Source: Gerris lacustris (taxonomy: Eukaryota; Arthropoda; Insecta; Hemiptera; Gerridae). From it: 64,000 nt of DNA. This document shows positions 1 to 13,019 of this stretch, piece after piece (positions within the stretch are counted from its first letter, which is position 1; the number at the start of each line of letters is the position of its first letter). The stretch covers positions 29,037,157 through 29,101,156 of the forward strand of contig OX578282.1 of NCBI GenBank assembly GCA_951217055.1. Direction: 5' to 3'. The notes beneath the pieces were generated by a model that saw only the letters and a list, made by a program, of their open reading frames with translations, searched no databases and was not told the DNA's origin. The translations under genes were made by a program, and so were the position numbers.

Positions 1-125
1 AATTATCCCTGATGTCTGAAACGGATTTCTGTCTTGGAATTTTTGAAATCGGAGACCTAAAAATGTTTCGTTCTTTAGAAGGATCACATAGCGTCCGTTA
101 CCTTCGGTAAGCTCGGAAGCAATAA
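1..125 (+). repeat. Family A dispersed repeat, 3' end (cut by window edge)
   Basis: The segment ends in a block that recurs at 25846-25893, 28250-28372 and 33130-33235: a 'ccctgatgtctgaaacg' start, then 'ttcgttctt.agaa.gatcacatagc', then 'ttaccttcggtaagctcgg'. The shared endpoint suggests a fixed 3' terminus of a mobile or formerly mobile repeat. No coding potential is visible. The family cannot be assigned to a transposon class from this piece. Confidence 0.7.
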
Positions 126-1209
<1,084 letters not shown>

Positions 1210-1843
1210 AAGGGAGAAAGATTTATATAATTTATTTCAGTCACAACAACTAACCTTTTAAAATACAATACTAAAATATTTTCTTTTTTTTTCATTTTTT
1301 GCTAAAAAAACAAATCTTTATGCTATTCACATTCGGTTTTTTGTATACTATTATATGGTTCATTAATTTTTTAGAGGGTTTTAAAAACAAAATAATAATT
1401 GCCAGAAAAAAACTATAAAGGCTTAATTTGAAATAAAAAGTAAAATTTAAAATGTCAAAAAGTTTATTTTAACTTGTTTTTACAGCTAATATAAAAGATA
1501 ATATAAATATTTAACGATATTGTACATATTTGTTGAAAAGGTTTTATTTTTTTAAATATATTATGGGAATTATATATATCTTATGATTATGGTATATAAT
1601 TAAGGATATTTTAGAAGAATGCTGTTTATTATAAATAGGATGTTTTAAAATGTCAAATTTTAATTTACACCATTTCAGGCTATTTGCCAAATTTTGATGT
1701 TTTCTTTTAATAAATATGTTTTAAATAATGTAATTTTGTTTTTTTGTTTTAACACCTTTATATAAGTTATGAGAAATATGATTTCTGTCAAATTAAATTG
1801 CTTCAATATACATATTTATTTTTTAATTAAATAATTGGTGAGG
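1210..1843. other. AT-rich unannotated stretch
   Basis: Very AT-rich sequence without recognisable features. Confidence 0.6.
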
Positions 1844-1924
1844 AGAGCGAAACTTGAACTTTGGTTCATTTATATTGCAGACGGAATTCAGGTGTGCAAT
1901 TGATCAACCTTTGACCTTTAACCT
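1844..1924 (+). repeat. Short dispersed repeat, copy 1
   Basis: A segment reading 'ggttcatttatattgcagac.gaattcaggtgtgcaatt.atcaa' occurs here and again at 2567-2650 in the same orientation with few differences. The flanks diverge, so this is a dispersed or locally duplicated repeat of unknown class. It carries three receptor-type half-sites at its right edge. Confidence 0.75.
1905..1924 (-). promoter_or_regulatory. Three nuclear-receptor-type half-sites, DR1 spacing
   Basis: On the minus strand the sequence is AGGTTA-A-AGGTCA-A-AGGTTG: three AGGTCA-like half-sites in direct repeat with 1-bp spacers, giving two overlapping DR1 elements. DR1 sites are the classic target of HNF4 and RXR/USP-type receptors. 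Function is inferred from the motif only. The other copy of the host repeat (2567-2650) has diverged here. Confidence 0.35.
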
Positions 1925-2566
1925 GCAATCATTTTTGACGACTTGGTCTCAATGTGTACAAATTCGTCATATACACCTATGAGAAGGCATGAACTAATTT
2001 GGATCATAATTTCGGGCGTACCTAAATCCTTTTCAAGAAGTCCTTTCCGCCGAGGGAGGGATATGGGGTCATTGCAAGTTACATTAGCTTAAATGGAGGT
2101 TTAAACTAGATTTGGGAGGGGGCGTTCTACGAGTCCCCACCTTCTCTCTGAAGGCACAGCTGTAAACGCAAAAGTAATTTATAAGAAATTGATTGCCTTT
2201 CAAATCTTCTTTTTTGAATGCAATCTAAATGTGAGACTTTAGTTCAGCAGTGGTTGCCATTATATATATACGAGTTTTATGTTCGATTTATTAAATTACT
2301 GGCTTGCTCATTAATTCTACTATATTAATTAATCGATCTTTAAGTCTATGCAACAAATTAAAATTATTCTCTTCCAATTAAATTAAATTTAATCTTATGA
2401 CTTATGATACATATTATATGAACGCCACACCCTATGATATATGTAGTACTTTTTGAAGAGTTAAAATGTATTTTTAAAATGCACGCGTTAACATGGATCT
2501 GCATTACTGACATAGTAAAAATTAAAAGTTTACAAAAAAAGTAGTTATAAATAAGTGGTTGTTGGA

Positions 2567-2650
2567 GAGTGATGAGGGCGGAACTCAGGTTCATTTATAT
2601 TGCAGACAGAATTCAGGTGTGCAATTAATCAAGTTAGACCTGCTAAACCC
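2567..2650 (+). repeat. Short dispersed repeat, copy 2
   Basis: Second copy of the repeat at 1844-1924, alignable from 'ggttcatttatattgcagac' to 'gcaattaatcaag'. Here the receptor-type half-sites are changed to 'agttagacctgctaaacc'. Confidence 0.75.
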
Positions 2651-3344
2651 GCGCAGCTTTCATCAGGCCCCCTTATTCCCTCTTAAACCCTTAATAATTA
2701 ATTACTACCTAGTTTTTTTAAAAAAAACAAAAAACAAAAAAAAACATCTCTCTCCATCCAAAGCTAAAAAAACAATTTACAAAATTAATAAGTTAATTTT
2801 ATATAAGGAAAAAAAGAGACGTTATAATTTAATTTGTTTGGCCTTTTTACTGTACTATAATTATTAATTTATGTAAGAATTTGTTTTTTTAAAAAAACTA
2901 ATTTCTTCCATTAAAATGTCATGAGAGAGGCGTTTATGCATTAGAGGGAAAAATATATCAGCATACAAAAAAAAAAAAATAATAAGCAGTTTCATTAATA
3001 ATTATGAGATAACTGAATAAGCCCCTATTTCACGATCAGTGGTTTGTCAGTTCGGTGTGTTAAGTTTTAACTATTAGGTTGGGCTGTGACGAGTTGGTTC
3101 GCCTACACAAGGTCAGTTTAGTGTATCACATCAACGATTCAGTTATCTGTCATTTAAGTATTCACCAGGTCAGATGCAAGGTACATATTGGGTAAGGAAC
3201 GGCTCTTAAAACGATCTAAATATTTACAAGTTAACAATTTGAAAGCGTTAAGACTACACCAAAAAACTGGCATAATTATTTGCACATTAATGAAGAATGT
3301 TGATAAAAGTTTATTTCATTGGTTTTTCTGTTAATAAGAAAGGA
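2651..3344. other. AT-rich unannotated stretch
   Basis: Contains poly-A and poly-T runs. I see no gene or complete element. Confidence 0.5.
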
Positions 3345-3548
3345 TAAGATACAAATAAGAGCCATAACACCTAACCACAACTAATGGCCACTAACTAATG
3401 GCTGACGTCAAATCTTCGTAACTTAGCTACAGGAAGGTAGCTGGAAGACAATCTGCTAGTGGTCCAGCTGTCTTCCTGTGGCTAAGTTACGAAGAGTTGC
3501 CGTCAGCATTTCGTGGAGGAGATATGGTGCTTATTTGTATCTTATACT
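3345..3548. mobile_element. Foldback (palindromic) MITE-like element
   Basis: The sequence folds back on itself in three blocks. 'aagatacaaataag' with 'cttatttgtatctt' forms the outer arm, 'gctgacgtca..' with '..gccgtcagc' the middle, and 'tcttcgtaacttagc.acaggaag' with its complement at 3470-3497 the inner arm, around a ~30 nt centre. The ~200 bp size and paired arms fit a non-autonomous foldback element or MITE. No clear target duplication is seen, so the superfamily is open. Confidence 0.65.
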
Positions 3549-3680
3549 GTGATATCAACGAAGAAATCACCACAAGCATTACAAAAAAAATTGATTGGCG
3601 TTTTTGCTAGAGCTGAGATAAGGTAATTCTGGTTAGTGTATAAAACTGAACTGAGCTCAACCCTACTCACGCTCACTAAC

Positions 3681-3830
3681 CAGTTGCGTATCCAGGGGAG
3701 AGCTCAGGGGGCACGTGCCCCCCCCCCCCCCCCCCAGACCCAACAGAGTAAAAAAAAACGCCGTATTTTTTTACATTCATTCACCTCATATTCAATTTCA
3801 ACTCAGAAATGCATAAAAGCGCTGTTTTGA
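3681..3830 (+). mobile_element. hAT-like terminus (left end only)
   Basis: Starts CAGTTGCGTATCCAGGGG followed by 'gggggcacgtgccc' and an 18-base C run. This is nearly the same left end as the complete hAT element at 52170-52874. The matching right end is absent, so this is a truncated copy; its right limit is a guess. Confidence 0.6.
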
Positions 3831-4034
3831 GAGGTCATATTTTCAATTTTTCCGTGCGTTTATAAGCAGATTATGTATCAATATGTATAGAATCAAAGTG
3901 TTCAGCAGTAAATCCGGCTTAGTGCCCAATATTTCAATATTTACACTACTAGGTAAATTTGGCAGTGAGGGAGAAGGCACATGTGTCTTCGGCCAGGGCA
4001 CCTCAACCCCTAGGGACGAAACTCTAGTAAGTAG

Positions 4035-4150
4035 GTCATAATTATTAGTTCCCATATTAATTTGAACCTTCTCAGCCCATTGATTTCTCTTCTGCATGCG
4101 CACAAACTTTTTATCATTATACGCTATATCTTTAAAAGTACATATTCGAT
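4035..4150 (-). repeat. Family A fragment, internal part
   Basis: Contains 'ggtcataatta..agttcccat', 'gcatgcgcacaaac' and 'atctttaaaagtac' in the same order as the minus-orientation Family A copy at 39156-39395. It is a degenerate internal piece without ends. Confidence 0.55.
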
Positions 4151-4361
4151 GGCCACAAGTAGCTCCATATAAATTTCAACTGTCTTGCGTCTGTAAACAA
4201 TTCAATATTAACCGTTTGCACTCATTTAATATTCAATACAAATAAGTGTGACCCCATTGGGAATAGAAAAAGGACCATACTAGAGCTTGAAATGAGTATT
4301 GGAATATTTTATTATAATTTTTTTCTTTTATATATAATCTTAAAGTATTATTTATTATAAA

Positions 4362-4364
<3 letters not shown>

Positions 4365-4431
<67 letters not shown>
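4365..4431. repeat. (TA)n microsatellite, about 67 bp
   Basis: Uninterrupted TA dinucleotide repeat. Confidence 0.98.
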
Positions 4432-4433
<2 letters not shown>

Positions 4434-5331
4434 CATATAATTATAAACAAACGGCTATAAATAATGTTACTTCACATAATATATCCTTGGATGGGGGGTC
4501 TATATATATGTGTGTGAGAGTGTAAACACATTTATAATTGATTAGTACACTTAAAAATAATAATAAAACAAATGAAATATGTGCGGAAAAAATAAATGGA
4601 AGGATGAACAACTACAAAAAAATAGAATAAATTAAAAAAGAAATAATTATCTACATAAAAATTAAGTTAACAAAGGAAAGACTGATTACGAATTGAATTA
4701 AATAATAAATGTAAATAACAGACTGACAGATAAGACAGGCAAGAAAACACAAAGTACTAATTAATCATGTAGTTTACAGAACTTGGCCTGTCAAGTTTTT
4801 TTTCTTTGTTAGTATGTGTTAGTTAGTTAGGTTCTAAGCTAATGTTGAGTTTCACCAGTTTACATAAGTCGAAAAAAGTTTCAAGTTTGTGTAAGTGTTT
4901 TGCAGGTTTCATCAAGGAGAGAGTTAACTTCACCAGGCAATTAATACTGACAGCTATAAATCACTTTGCGTGGAAAAAATACAACATTAACCTACCTCCT
5001 TTTTAAAAACATATTATTCTTTGTCTTTAAAACTCAATTTTTCTTGCTTTATTTTTTATTAACCCATACACTTAGTAAATACGGAGAGAAATTATTCAAC
5101 TCATTCTTCCAAATATAAGTAATTTATAGATATAAAGTATATGCTTGCTAGAAACTATCAATGATTGACTTTCCTCATATTTTTCTAACAATAATTAAAT
5201 TATAATAAATAACTACCTACACCAAAAATAATGAACTAAATAAATAAAATGTTGAAAGTAATAAAAATAACAATTAAATAAACCTATATATCATTTCGTT
5301 TCACTATTCATTGCTATTATGACTATGGCTT
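4432..5331. other. AT-rich unannotated stretch
   Basis: No convincing ORF, RNA gene or element ends. Confidence 0.55.
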
Positions 5332-5390
5332 AGAGAAGTTGGTAGAAAGTAACACAACAATAATTGTCACCACAATTTTATATTAAAATT

Positions 5391-5432
5391 CACAAACGCG
5401 TTTCGACATACAATATCATCTTCAGTGCAGAT
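5391..5432 (-). ncRNA. Hammerhead ribozyme-like motif (type I order)
   Basis: On the minus strand, CUGAAGA (5425-5419) fits the CUGANGA core. It is followed by a 5-bp stem II, GAUAU/AUGUC, with a UGU loop, then GAAA (5404-5401). Next comes ACGCGU, which can form a 3-bp loopless stem III ending in U16.1, then U as the cleavage-site H17, then UGUG, which can pair with UGCA just before the core (A-U, C-G, G-U, U-G) as stem I. All conserved core bases are present. The loopless stem III suggests cleavage, if any, as a dimer, as described for minimal hammerheads in Penelope-like elements. Activity is not shown by sequence alone. Confidence 0.6.
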
Positions 5433-5483
5433 CTTCAGCACAAAGCACATTTTTTTTGGGGGGGGGTTTATTCGGGATAACCC

Positions 5484-5569
5484 GGATAAACCCCGTCCTG
5501 TAATGACCTAGGATGTTGAACGGGACTAACCCCTTCAACATCCTAGGTCATTACAGGACGGGGTTATCC
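5484..5569. repeat. Inner palindrome of foldback element
   Basis: Arms 5484-5520 and 5534-5569 are complementary over about 36 bp with one extra A, around a 13-nt loop. The near identity implies recent formation or ongoing correction. Confidence 0.9.
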
Positions 5570-5696
5570 GGCCACTTTACTTATCTACTCGATGAGATCA
5601 TGAGTGTGAAAAATGATATTATATGTCAAAACGCGTTTGTGAATTTTAATATAAAATTGTGGATCAATATTTTTGTGCTACTTTCTACCAACCTCT

Positions 5697-7807
5697 CGTC
5701 AAAATTATTAAGTGGTACCATACAATCTCAATCAAATCAACTAATTATCCATAGTTAAAATCATAACTTGCATAATTCGGGAGATAAATAACAAAACTTT
5801 TATTTATTATTAATTTTAACAAAATTCAATTTACTTATATTATATTCTCAGCAAATAAGACAAATTTATATTATAATAAATACTCGGATTAAAGAGCATT
5901 TGTGTAAGATTTGAGACCTCTAATCAGATATAAAATCAGTCAATATTTGTGGAGGCTGTGAGAGCTCAAAGTCAAAAATTCAAAAATATTAATAAAATCT
6001 AGCTTCAACTAAGGTACAACCGATGGAGGTACGAAAAAGAGTCATAGAGTCAAACTTGTTTATCTTTCAAAATTAGTAGCTGTTTTTGCAATCAGTTATA
6101 TATACGACTTAGAGTTGCATCCACCACTTTTATTTTTTTGGGTGGGGGGGGGGGGGAGGAGGGGTGTAAAAATGTAAAATTTCAAGTTTTTGGAATTTTC
6201 CCATCTGTTACACGGCTTCAGTTACAAGTGAACTACCTATTCTAGAAGTCACTTATTTTGTTGATGAGCCAGTGAGACAGTAACAAAAATGTCAACTTTG
6301 ACACTCTTCACTTTAAAAAAGACATATTAAGGGCTCAATTTTTTACAGTGTCTCAAGTTAATTTTTAATCGCCCATCTTAAGAGGAAGCACTTATATGAG
6401 GGTGGAAAAAACAGGTTTAAATTATTTCAAGTAAATATAAACTGCATATGCTTACAGAAACATGACGTTTTTTCAGATTTTTTAGGAGGGAGGGTGATAC
6501 ACACTCCACATTTTTCAAAACATATATGTGAATTTAATTTCATCTAAATCGGAATAGTAGAGTATATTTCACGCGTCTGCACAGCTACCAAACGACAGAC
6601 AGTTTTAAAAACCACTATCTTAAACTCTGGGGATCTCAAAATTGTAAATTTATCAAAATTATAAATCGAATTTTGGGATGTACAATACTTTCTATCTCTT
6701 TTTATACTTTCCTACTAAACGTATATGGAAAAGTAAAAATATACTAAAATGTGGATAAATGTGTATAACACTATTAATATGTTCTGGGCATTCACATAAT
6801 ATTAACGGCCTATGATTGTCGGTCGGCAGATCAGCTTTAAAAGAAAAAAGAAAATGTTTTGCTGTCTACAATTAATAATAAATTAATTCAGAATAAATTA
6901 TTTGTCATTTTTAAAAAGAAATCTAGCTAATATAAAGTGGATTATTAATTGAACTTACATATGAACATAATATGTTTATTTAATACCCTTTCTACAGGTA
7001 ATTCGTACTGAAATAACCTAATTTTACAGGGATGGAATAAGAATCAAAAGAATATAAATAATAAACAATCCCGTAGAAATATGTATAGCATAAAAGGTCT
7101 AATAAATTAACTATTATTAAACATACGAATACACTTAAAGATAAAGATATTAATTTTAAATTACTATAATGTATATGCAACTGAATGTATAATAACTAAT
7201 AACATTAGAATTACATTAAGGAGAAATACATTTCTCAGATAATCCTTTAATATAAATTAAGTATGCACTATGATTAAAACTTAGCGCATTAATAACACAT
7301 GCTATTCTCACAAAAGAGAAATCAGTCTCTCATATTTTTACTTGATAAACAACTGCGAATGTATATTTCTTTGTGGTAATAATGCTAATAATCATAACGT
7401 ATAATATATCTATATATGTATTAAAAATCGTCTCTAATAAATATAGCTTTTTATATTTTCTTGCATTTAAAATATATATATATACATATATATATTTTTA
7501 ATGGATACAAGATATGGTTGGGTTGACTGTATAATAAGTATCTCTCAGTTTAAGAAAATAAATAATAAAAATGAATAAAAAATACCTTTTAAACAGCCAT
7601 ATTGACCAACTAGATGTTGTTAGCTACGATAAAATATATTTACCATAATGATTTATTAAAAAAAAAAAAATGTAAGATTGTTTATTCTTTTCAATTTTAT
7701 TTACTATGTACTTCTTATTAATGTTAATTTATCATAAAGTATTTGTAGTGTGAAACCAATAAATCAAAGAATGTTTTGCACATAAGGAATTAACTTGCAG
7801 GTTATTA
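5697..7807. other. Unannotated AT-rich stretch
   Basis: No gene or complete repeat element recognised. A ~13-base G run lies at 6144-6156, and a short interrupted TA tract at about 7471-7497. Confidence 0.5.

Positions 7808-7864
<57 letters not shown>
7808..7864. repeat. (TA)n microsatellite, about 57 bp
   Basis: TA dinucleotide repeat. Confidence 0.97.
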
Positions 7865-7866
<2 letters not shown>

Positions 7867-8445
7867 GTCGCAGCCTTTAAGAGATATTACATATCAAGAA
7901 CATACGGGTTAGTTAAAAATACTGTAGTTTGCACAATATGATTTACGTTTGAGCAAATTTTCAAATAATAAGTAAAGCAGACCTTGGCATTGATTAATGA
8001 GGGCTTTTTTTAAAAAATAAAAAACTGAGATATATTACTAATTGGGAATTTTTAGGTAATTAATAAACATTATATAAAAAATAATAACCAATATTTGTTT
8101 TAAATAAAAAACTATCGAAATAGGACGGCACAAAATCAAAGTTTCGTTTTCGATTCCTGAACAAGTCACACACCTTTTATAATTTTAACCCCTATTGAGA
8201 GAAAATATTTTTGACCAAATCGATTTTACTAAGCAGTATAAACAAGAAAAAATTACCCTTGTAGAAGTATGAATTAAGAGATATAGAAATAGGTTTTATT
8301 TTGATGGCATATTGTGATAATATAAATATGTTTATCAGTGTTTTGTGGCATTGGAATAAATGTGATTGAGCATTTTCTGCGCATTTCAAGTGCTAACGAA
8401 AAATTTATGTTAACTAAATAGGTTACCGATGTTTTACTTTCATTA
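7865..8445. other. Unannotated AT-rich stretch
   Basis: Nothing supportable seen. Confidence 0.55.
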
Positions 8446-8510
8446 TACTATATTTATATTTACTATATTATATTTTACTATATTATATTTTACTATATTA
8501 TATTTTACTA
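8446..8510. repeat. 17-bp minisatellite
   Basis: The unit 'tactatattatatttta' is repeated about 3.5 times in tandem. Confidence 0.85.
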
Positions 8511-8984
8511 TTTTTTATCTTTTATTTTGTGAAACATTTGAAAAATTAGTTTTAACATTTTGGAGGTGAAGTATCAGATAATTCTTTGTGTTTCTTGTAA
8601 TTGATTCTTCCCTCTTAATAACAACTTCCGTTTGTAAATTATTTTAATAAATTATTGGTACCATTAATTTAAAATTCTTCTGGATAAATGTCCTTAAGTT
8701 AAAATTATAAATCTATCTAAGTAATTTCTAATTATGATAAAAAAAGGACTTCATTGAAGTATGTTCAAAATATAAATTATTAACCATGACTCAAATATAT
8801 TTAAGGAATATGTTGAAGATTTATTTAGAGAATTATAGCCTCAAGATATTGTTCACATCTCATTCGATGCTTGATGTTGCAAATGAGCGTAATTATTCTA
8901 AATAAAAACCATGATGAACTACTTCATGTTTAGTTTCGTGTATAATTTTTAATATAGAATAAGATAAGGAGATAAATCATTTTG

Positions 8985-9370
8985 TTGAGAGAAGCAAGAT
9001 GCAAATGATGCTTATTAGCAAGGTTTCTCTCATCTGGAAGGACATAACGGAGTGGCTTTTCATCCCGTGCCGTCTAACTTTGCGCCATCATCTCTTTCTC
9101 TACAAGGGACCAAGTTTTATTTTTTCTCTTTCTAACACTCTGTGTAAGGTTTATTGCTTTTTGCCGGCGGCCAAGCGATAAATAACAATCTCTCCCCTGA
9201 ACTTATAGCTGTTTAACATTACTCTGGGGCCTGTAGGCGGGGCCATATTACGGGCCGGCGACACCCCAACCTCCGGCTCGCTGGATAGTTCGCTCACATA
9301 AATAACCCTTATCCCGGGCTAAGTTTCTCCGTTCTAAAAAATGACCCTTTTCTCCGGTTTTAATCAGCCT
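8985..9370. promoter_or_regulatory. Higher-GC, repeat-poor block, candidate cis-regulatory DNA
   Basis: This block stands out from the flanking AT-rich sequence by mixed composition, absence of repeats and several homeodomain/POU-type words: ATGCAAAT (octamer) at 9000-9007, 'gtttattgc' and 'gataaataac'. A GC-rich core, with 'ggcggggcc' and 'gggccggcg', lies at 9230-9265. The short ORFs are not convincing as exons. Conservation would need checking in related genomes; the regulatory call is inference. Confidence 0.3.
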
Positions 9371-11754
9371 AACAACGTCTATATTAAGCATGAATAATTC
9401 ATAGTTAAAAAATATTATTATTATTTTAGCCCCGTCGGCTATTACTTCTCTTGTATTCATAGACAGGCCTGTGAGAGGTAATATACAAGACAAGTCATCT
9501 TAGTATCTCGACATCCTCTCTTGTGGCTTCTGAGCTCTTTTACATCTGATACATCGCCTGGTTTTTTCCTACCACATCTACTAACATGCATCTCTTGCTT
9601 TCTAAACTCCACTATATGGATGCAACTTCTGAATAATTTAACTATGTGTGTAGACAAATTTGAAACTAATGCATTAACGATAAATAAATATAAAAAAAAA
9701 AAAATACATGATAAACGCTTTAAGATTTATAGATGGTAATAAAAAAACTGTTAAAGGTTTGAAATAACTAATAAAGATACTTATTTAACTAGACGTTCTG
9801 AAGGTGGAAGACAACGTTCTAGAAAGTACTTCGTACTTTTCTATAAGAGGTTTGTGAATTAGTTAAATTGAGGGGCAAAATTAAGTAGGGAAAGTGAGAT
9901 TTTTAACACCTTACTTAAAAAAAAAAAAAGTTAAACACCTTCTAGCTCTTCCCAACTCACCCGACCACTAAACCCATTGCGGATAACCTTGGATACCAAA
10001 CCATAGTAACAGCAACGTTTGTAATCTATGTTAAGGTCCCACCTATACAGTCACCGAATAAGCTAAATCTGATTCAGCACTAAAACCACAATCCACACCA
10101 CAAGGCAACCTGTACGTGTACGTTCTTTCGACGCGACACCTCAAACATCCCGCCTAACCTGAGAGGGGTGGATTTGCGCATGTTCATTGCATAAACCGTA
10201 GCCGAATCGGACGCCTGACATCCACACAATACGTTTTACTGAAAATCAGCAAAGTTCATACGTTGGGTGGCGACACTCGACACTACCGAAGAAGAGATAG
10301 GTTTATATTTCATAGCATATGTTGCTCTGCGCTTTAAGACAAGAAGACAAGCACCGCACAAAAAATGACCTCAGCTTTAGAGAATAATTAAATTTGATAA
10401 ATAATGGTGATTGAAACATATTCATATTAGTAAAATATTTAAGAACTGTGTGAAAGTATAATCATCTAATTTTAAGTGCATTTTTATAATTATAATAATT
10501 ATTTCTAGACGTGTGTGTTAATATAATTCATTAGGTTATGTTAAATAAGTATATAGAACCCATAAATATATTGTTAAACATAAATATATATATAATAAAA
10601 ATAAAATAAGAATTGCAATAATTTTAAACTTATATTTATCTGATTGTGTAAAAGCTAAATGTATGTTAAATGTGATTAACTAATGTATGAAAGCTTATTT
10701 TATTTTATTTTATTTTTTTACAAAAAATATAATAAATTTTAATATGTAATAAAGTAAATAAAGAAAAGAAGTATCAATAAGTATATAATTTTCTTTTTTC
10801 GAGAATATATTGTATGTGATAAACCAAGTACTTAGTTATTCATTTTTATAGAAATGTTAATTTATAGGCGTTTTTATATTTTTAATTCAATGTTATTTAT
10901 TTATCCTCTAGTCATTGTTATTGGCTGTAAGAAATAAGTATTGTGAACTTCAAGTATTAACAGCTCAGAGAAAACCCTAATGACAATCATTGACCACGTT
11001 TATAATGCCGAGATATGTTTGTATGTATGTTAATAAATAAAGGGAACTTAATTATTATTATTATTATTAGAACGTTTTTATCTGTAGTTAATATTTTTGC
11101 AGCACTTTAATTGGAATAATATTTTAATAGCAATGATAACTTTACATAAAAATATGATGTGATTAATTTACATCGTCTGTATAAGGAATATGTATGTTGT
11201 AATTTGTTTTTATTTTTTTAAATAAAACTACATCTGACAGTTATCGAGTCTATGCGATGGCAATAATTTATAAAAGTGAGTCAGTTAAAAGTAGCAATGC
11301 AAATGGAATTCCACCTGTAATGTATAAGTGGAATACCAACTAAACCTTGAAAGTATTTCCTTTAGAAAGTCATAAAATATAAAATGAAATTATCCCATCT
11401 TGTTATTTTATTAATAATCCCAGCCAGCTGCTCTGTAAAAAGTTAAGCGGGTATCATGAGAAAGTCTCTTGTCCAATTAAATCAATTTTAAAATGTTTAA
11501 TTATTTTTTCGATTCATTATTGAACTTGTATTTTTAATTGAATTTCGTTTTACATTTTTTTTAACTTTTTTTTATTAAGATGTGTGAATAAATTTATAAA
11601 TTGGAAATTTTAAATTCGTGTTATTCTTTAACAAATGAATATTATTTAATTGTTATCTGTAAACTGTTTTTTTAAAATAATTATTTTACAATTTTGTTAT
11701 TTTTTTAGTTTAATTGAATAATAACTAAATTATATATAATAAATAGTCTGTCTA
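9371..11754. other. Unannotated stretch
   Basis: A moderately GC-balanced patch at 9950-10370 has no recognisable coding sequence. The rest is AT-rich. A short (ATT)n lies near 11051-11070. Confidence 0.5.
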
Positions 11755-12080
11755 TTAGTGTGGCACAAAGCTTCAACGCATCCTATTATATGACGAATGA
11801 TCATGTTGTAATAATTGAAAGTGTGGATTTTCGAACCTGTTTCGATTCCCAGTGGGTTCACACTTATTTTTATGCATTATATAATGTGCGCAGAGGATTT
11901 AATTAATATTAACCCCAAGTAAACATGTCCATTGCTAGACCAACAGTGGGCTAACTATGACCTCCCATTTAAATTTATTCAAAATCGGTACATTTAGGTA
12001 TTGTTGTTAATAGAAACAAGTTGGTGCTCATGCAGAGGGAATCAGTGGGCGCAGAAAATTTAAATTAATATGGAACTTAT
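11755..12080 (+). repeat. Family A degenerate copy
   Basis: Begins 'attagtgtggca.aaagcttca.cgcatccta', like the start of the longest copy at 27776-27830. It continues with 'caacagtgggctaa.tatgacct' and 'aaatttattcaaaatcgg', which match that copy near 28126-28175. The 3' terminus is missing. Confidence 0.6.
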
Positions 12081-12233
12081 CACGACTTAATATTTTTTTT
12101 TTCATTGAATAATACAACTACATAGATTATAAATGTAATGAGTGTCAATTGTCAATGATACATAGATTTTCGGATAGTGAGTTATACGAGAAAGGTAATA
12201 ACAGTCCATTGACTACTCTTTTTGGAGAGAAAA

Positions 12234-12290
12234 CTAAAGAGAAAAATACACTCCAGCACCGGGATATGAACCACGGGTCTCCTGTATAAA
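12234..12290 (-). repeat. tRNA-like repeat fragment (3' half)
   Basis: On the minus strand it reads 'acccgtggttcatatcccgg' followed by 'ctggagtgtatttttctc', matching the 3' half and 3' flank of the tRNA-like units at 35021-36106. The 5' half, with the A box, is not present. It shows that the tRNA-like unit also exists as dispersed pieces. Confidence 0.65.
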
Positions 12291-12738
12291 GTTGTAGATT
12301 ATTTATTAATTTTTAATTGTTAGTAATAATGACATGTTCAGTAAGTCTCTGGGCCACTGCCTCCTCTGGCGGCAAGGTATTGGTTATCTAGAATGGATTG
12401 GGAGGAGAAGAGTTCAACTAAAGGATTGGTGCGATTGGAAAAGGACTGGTGAAATTTTCGGTATCGGATATGAATAGATCACAGACAAAAGGGATCGTTT
12501 AGGTCATTGTAGAGAGGTGGGTTTGAGACATATAAAAGAGCATCTGTGATTTTTCTGAGTATCTTTCTCTTGGATTTGAGACTTGTAGAATCCGACGGTA
12601 TTGAAAGGCTTGGTGCTAGTATTTAAAGCTCTACCGTCTTTGAGCTAAGAAAAATCATTAAAATGAAAATTTTATTGGTTCTAAGAAAGATATCAAAAAT
12701 CTAAGTACAGGCATAATTTTTTTAAGGGGAGTAAGAAT
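12291..12738. other. Unannotated, moderate GC
   Basis: Contains 'atataaaaga' at about 12530, which could be a TATA-type box, but no initiator or ORF follows convincingly. Confidence 0.4.
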
Positions 12739-12945
12739 CTAAAGAAGTTATGGTGATTTACAAAAATTTTAATCGTCAGACTGACAGAATAGCGGAAGAG
12801 TGGGCTAATTAGGCACATACAATCCAAATTTAATTAAATCCAGACGAATAGTTTTTAAAATGTGGTTAAAAAAACAGTTGAACGACAGACCGACAAACAG
12901 AAACGAGACCAAAAATGTTTCCCGGTGTCTAAAGAAGTTTAAACT
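12739..12945 (+). repeat. Family A fragment
   Basis: Contains 'gggctaatta', 'ccaaatttaattaaatcc.gacg.atagtttttaa', 'ttgaacgacagaccgac' and 'gaccaaaaatgtttcccggtgtct', in the same order as in the copy at 27729-28372. Strongly diverged. Confidence 0.6.
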
Positions 12946-13019
12946 CTGTATAAAAATAAAAATTTATAATTTTTTTAGAATGATTACGTTGCTACAGTCA
13001 CCACCTTCGTAAAGGTCGG

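Larger units (their letters stand above)
5332..5696. mobile_element. Foldback element with ~90 bp inverted arms and nested hairpin
   Basis: The left arm (5332-5422) and right arm (5608-5696) are inverted copies with few mismatches. Shared blocks include 'ggtagaaagta.cacaa', 'ccacaattttatatt' and 'cacaaacgcgttt.gacat'. Between them lies a second palindrome (5484-5569). The minus strand of the left arm contains a complete hammerhead-ribozyme-like core; the right arm holds a degenerate version. Hammerhead ribozymes occur in Penelope-like elements and in retrozymes, so the arms may be inverted terminal repeats of such an element. No coding sequence remains, and the class assignment is inference. 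Confidence 0.75.

Noticed and set aside
12525..12560. Core promoter at 'atataaaagagcatc'
   Set aside because: No initiator, downstream element or exon; one TATA word in AT-rich DNA is not evidence.
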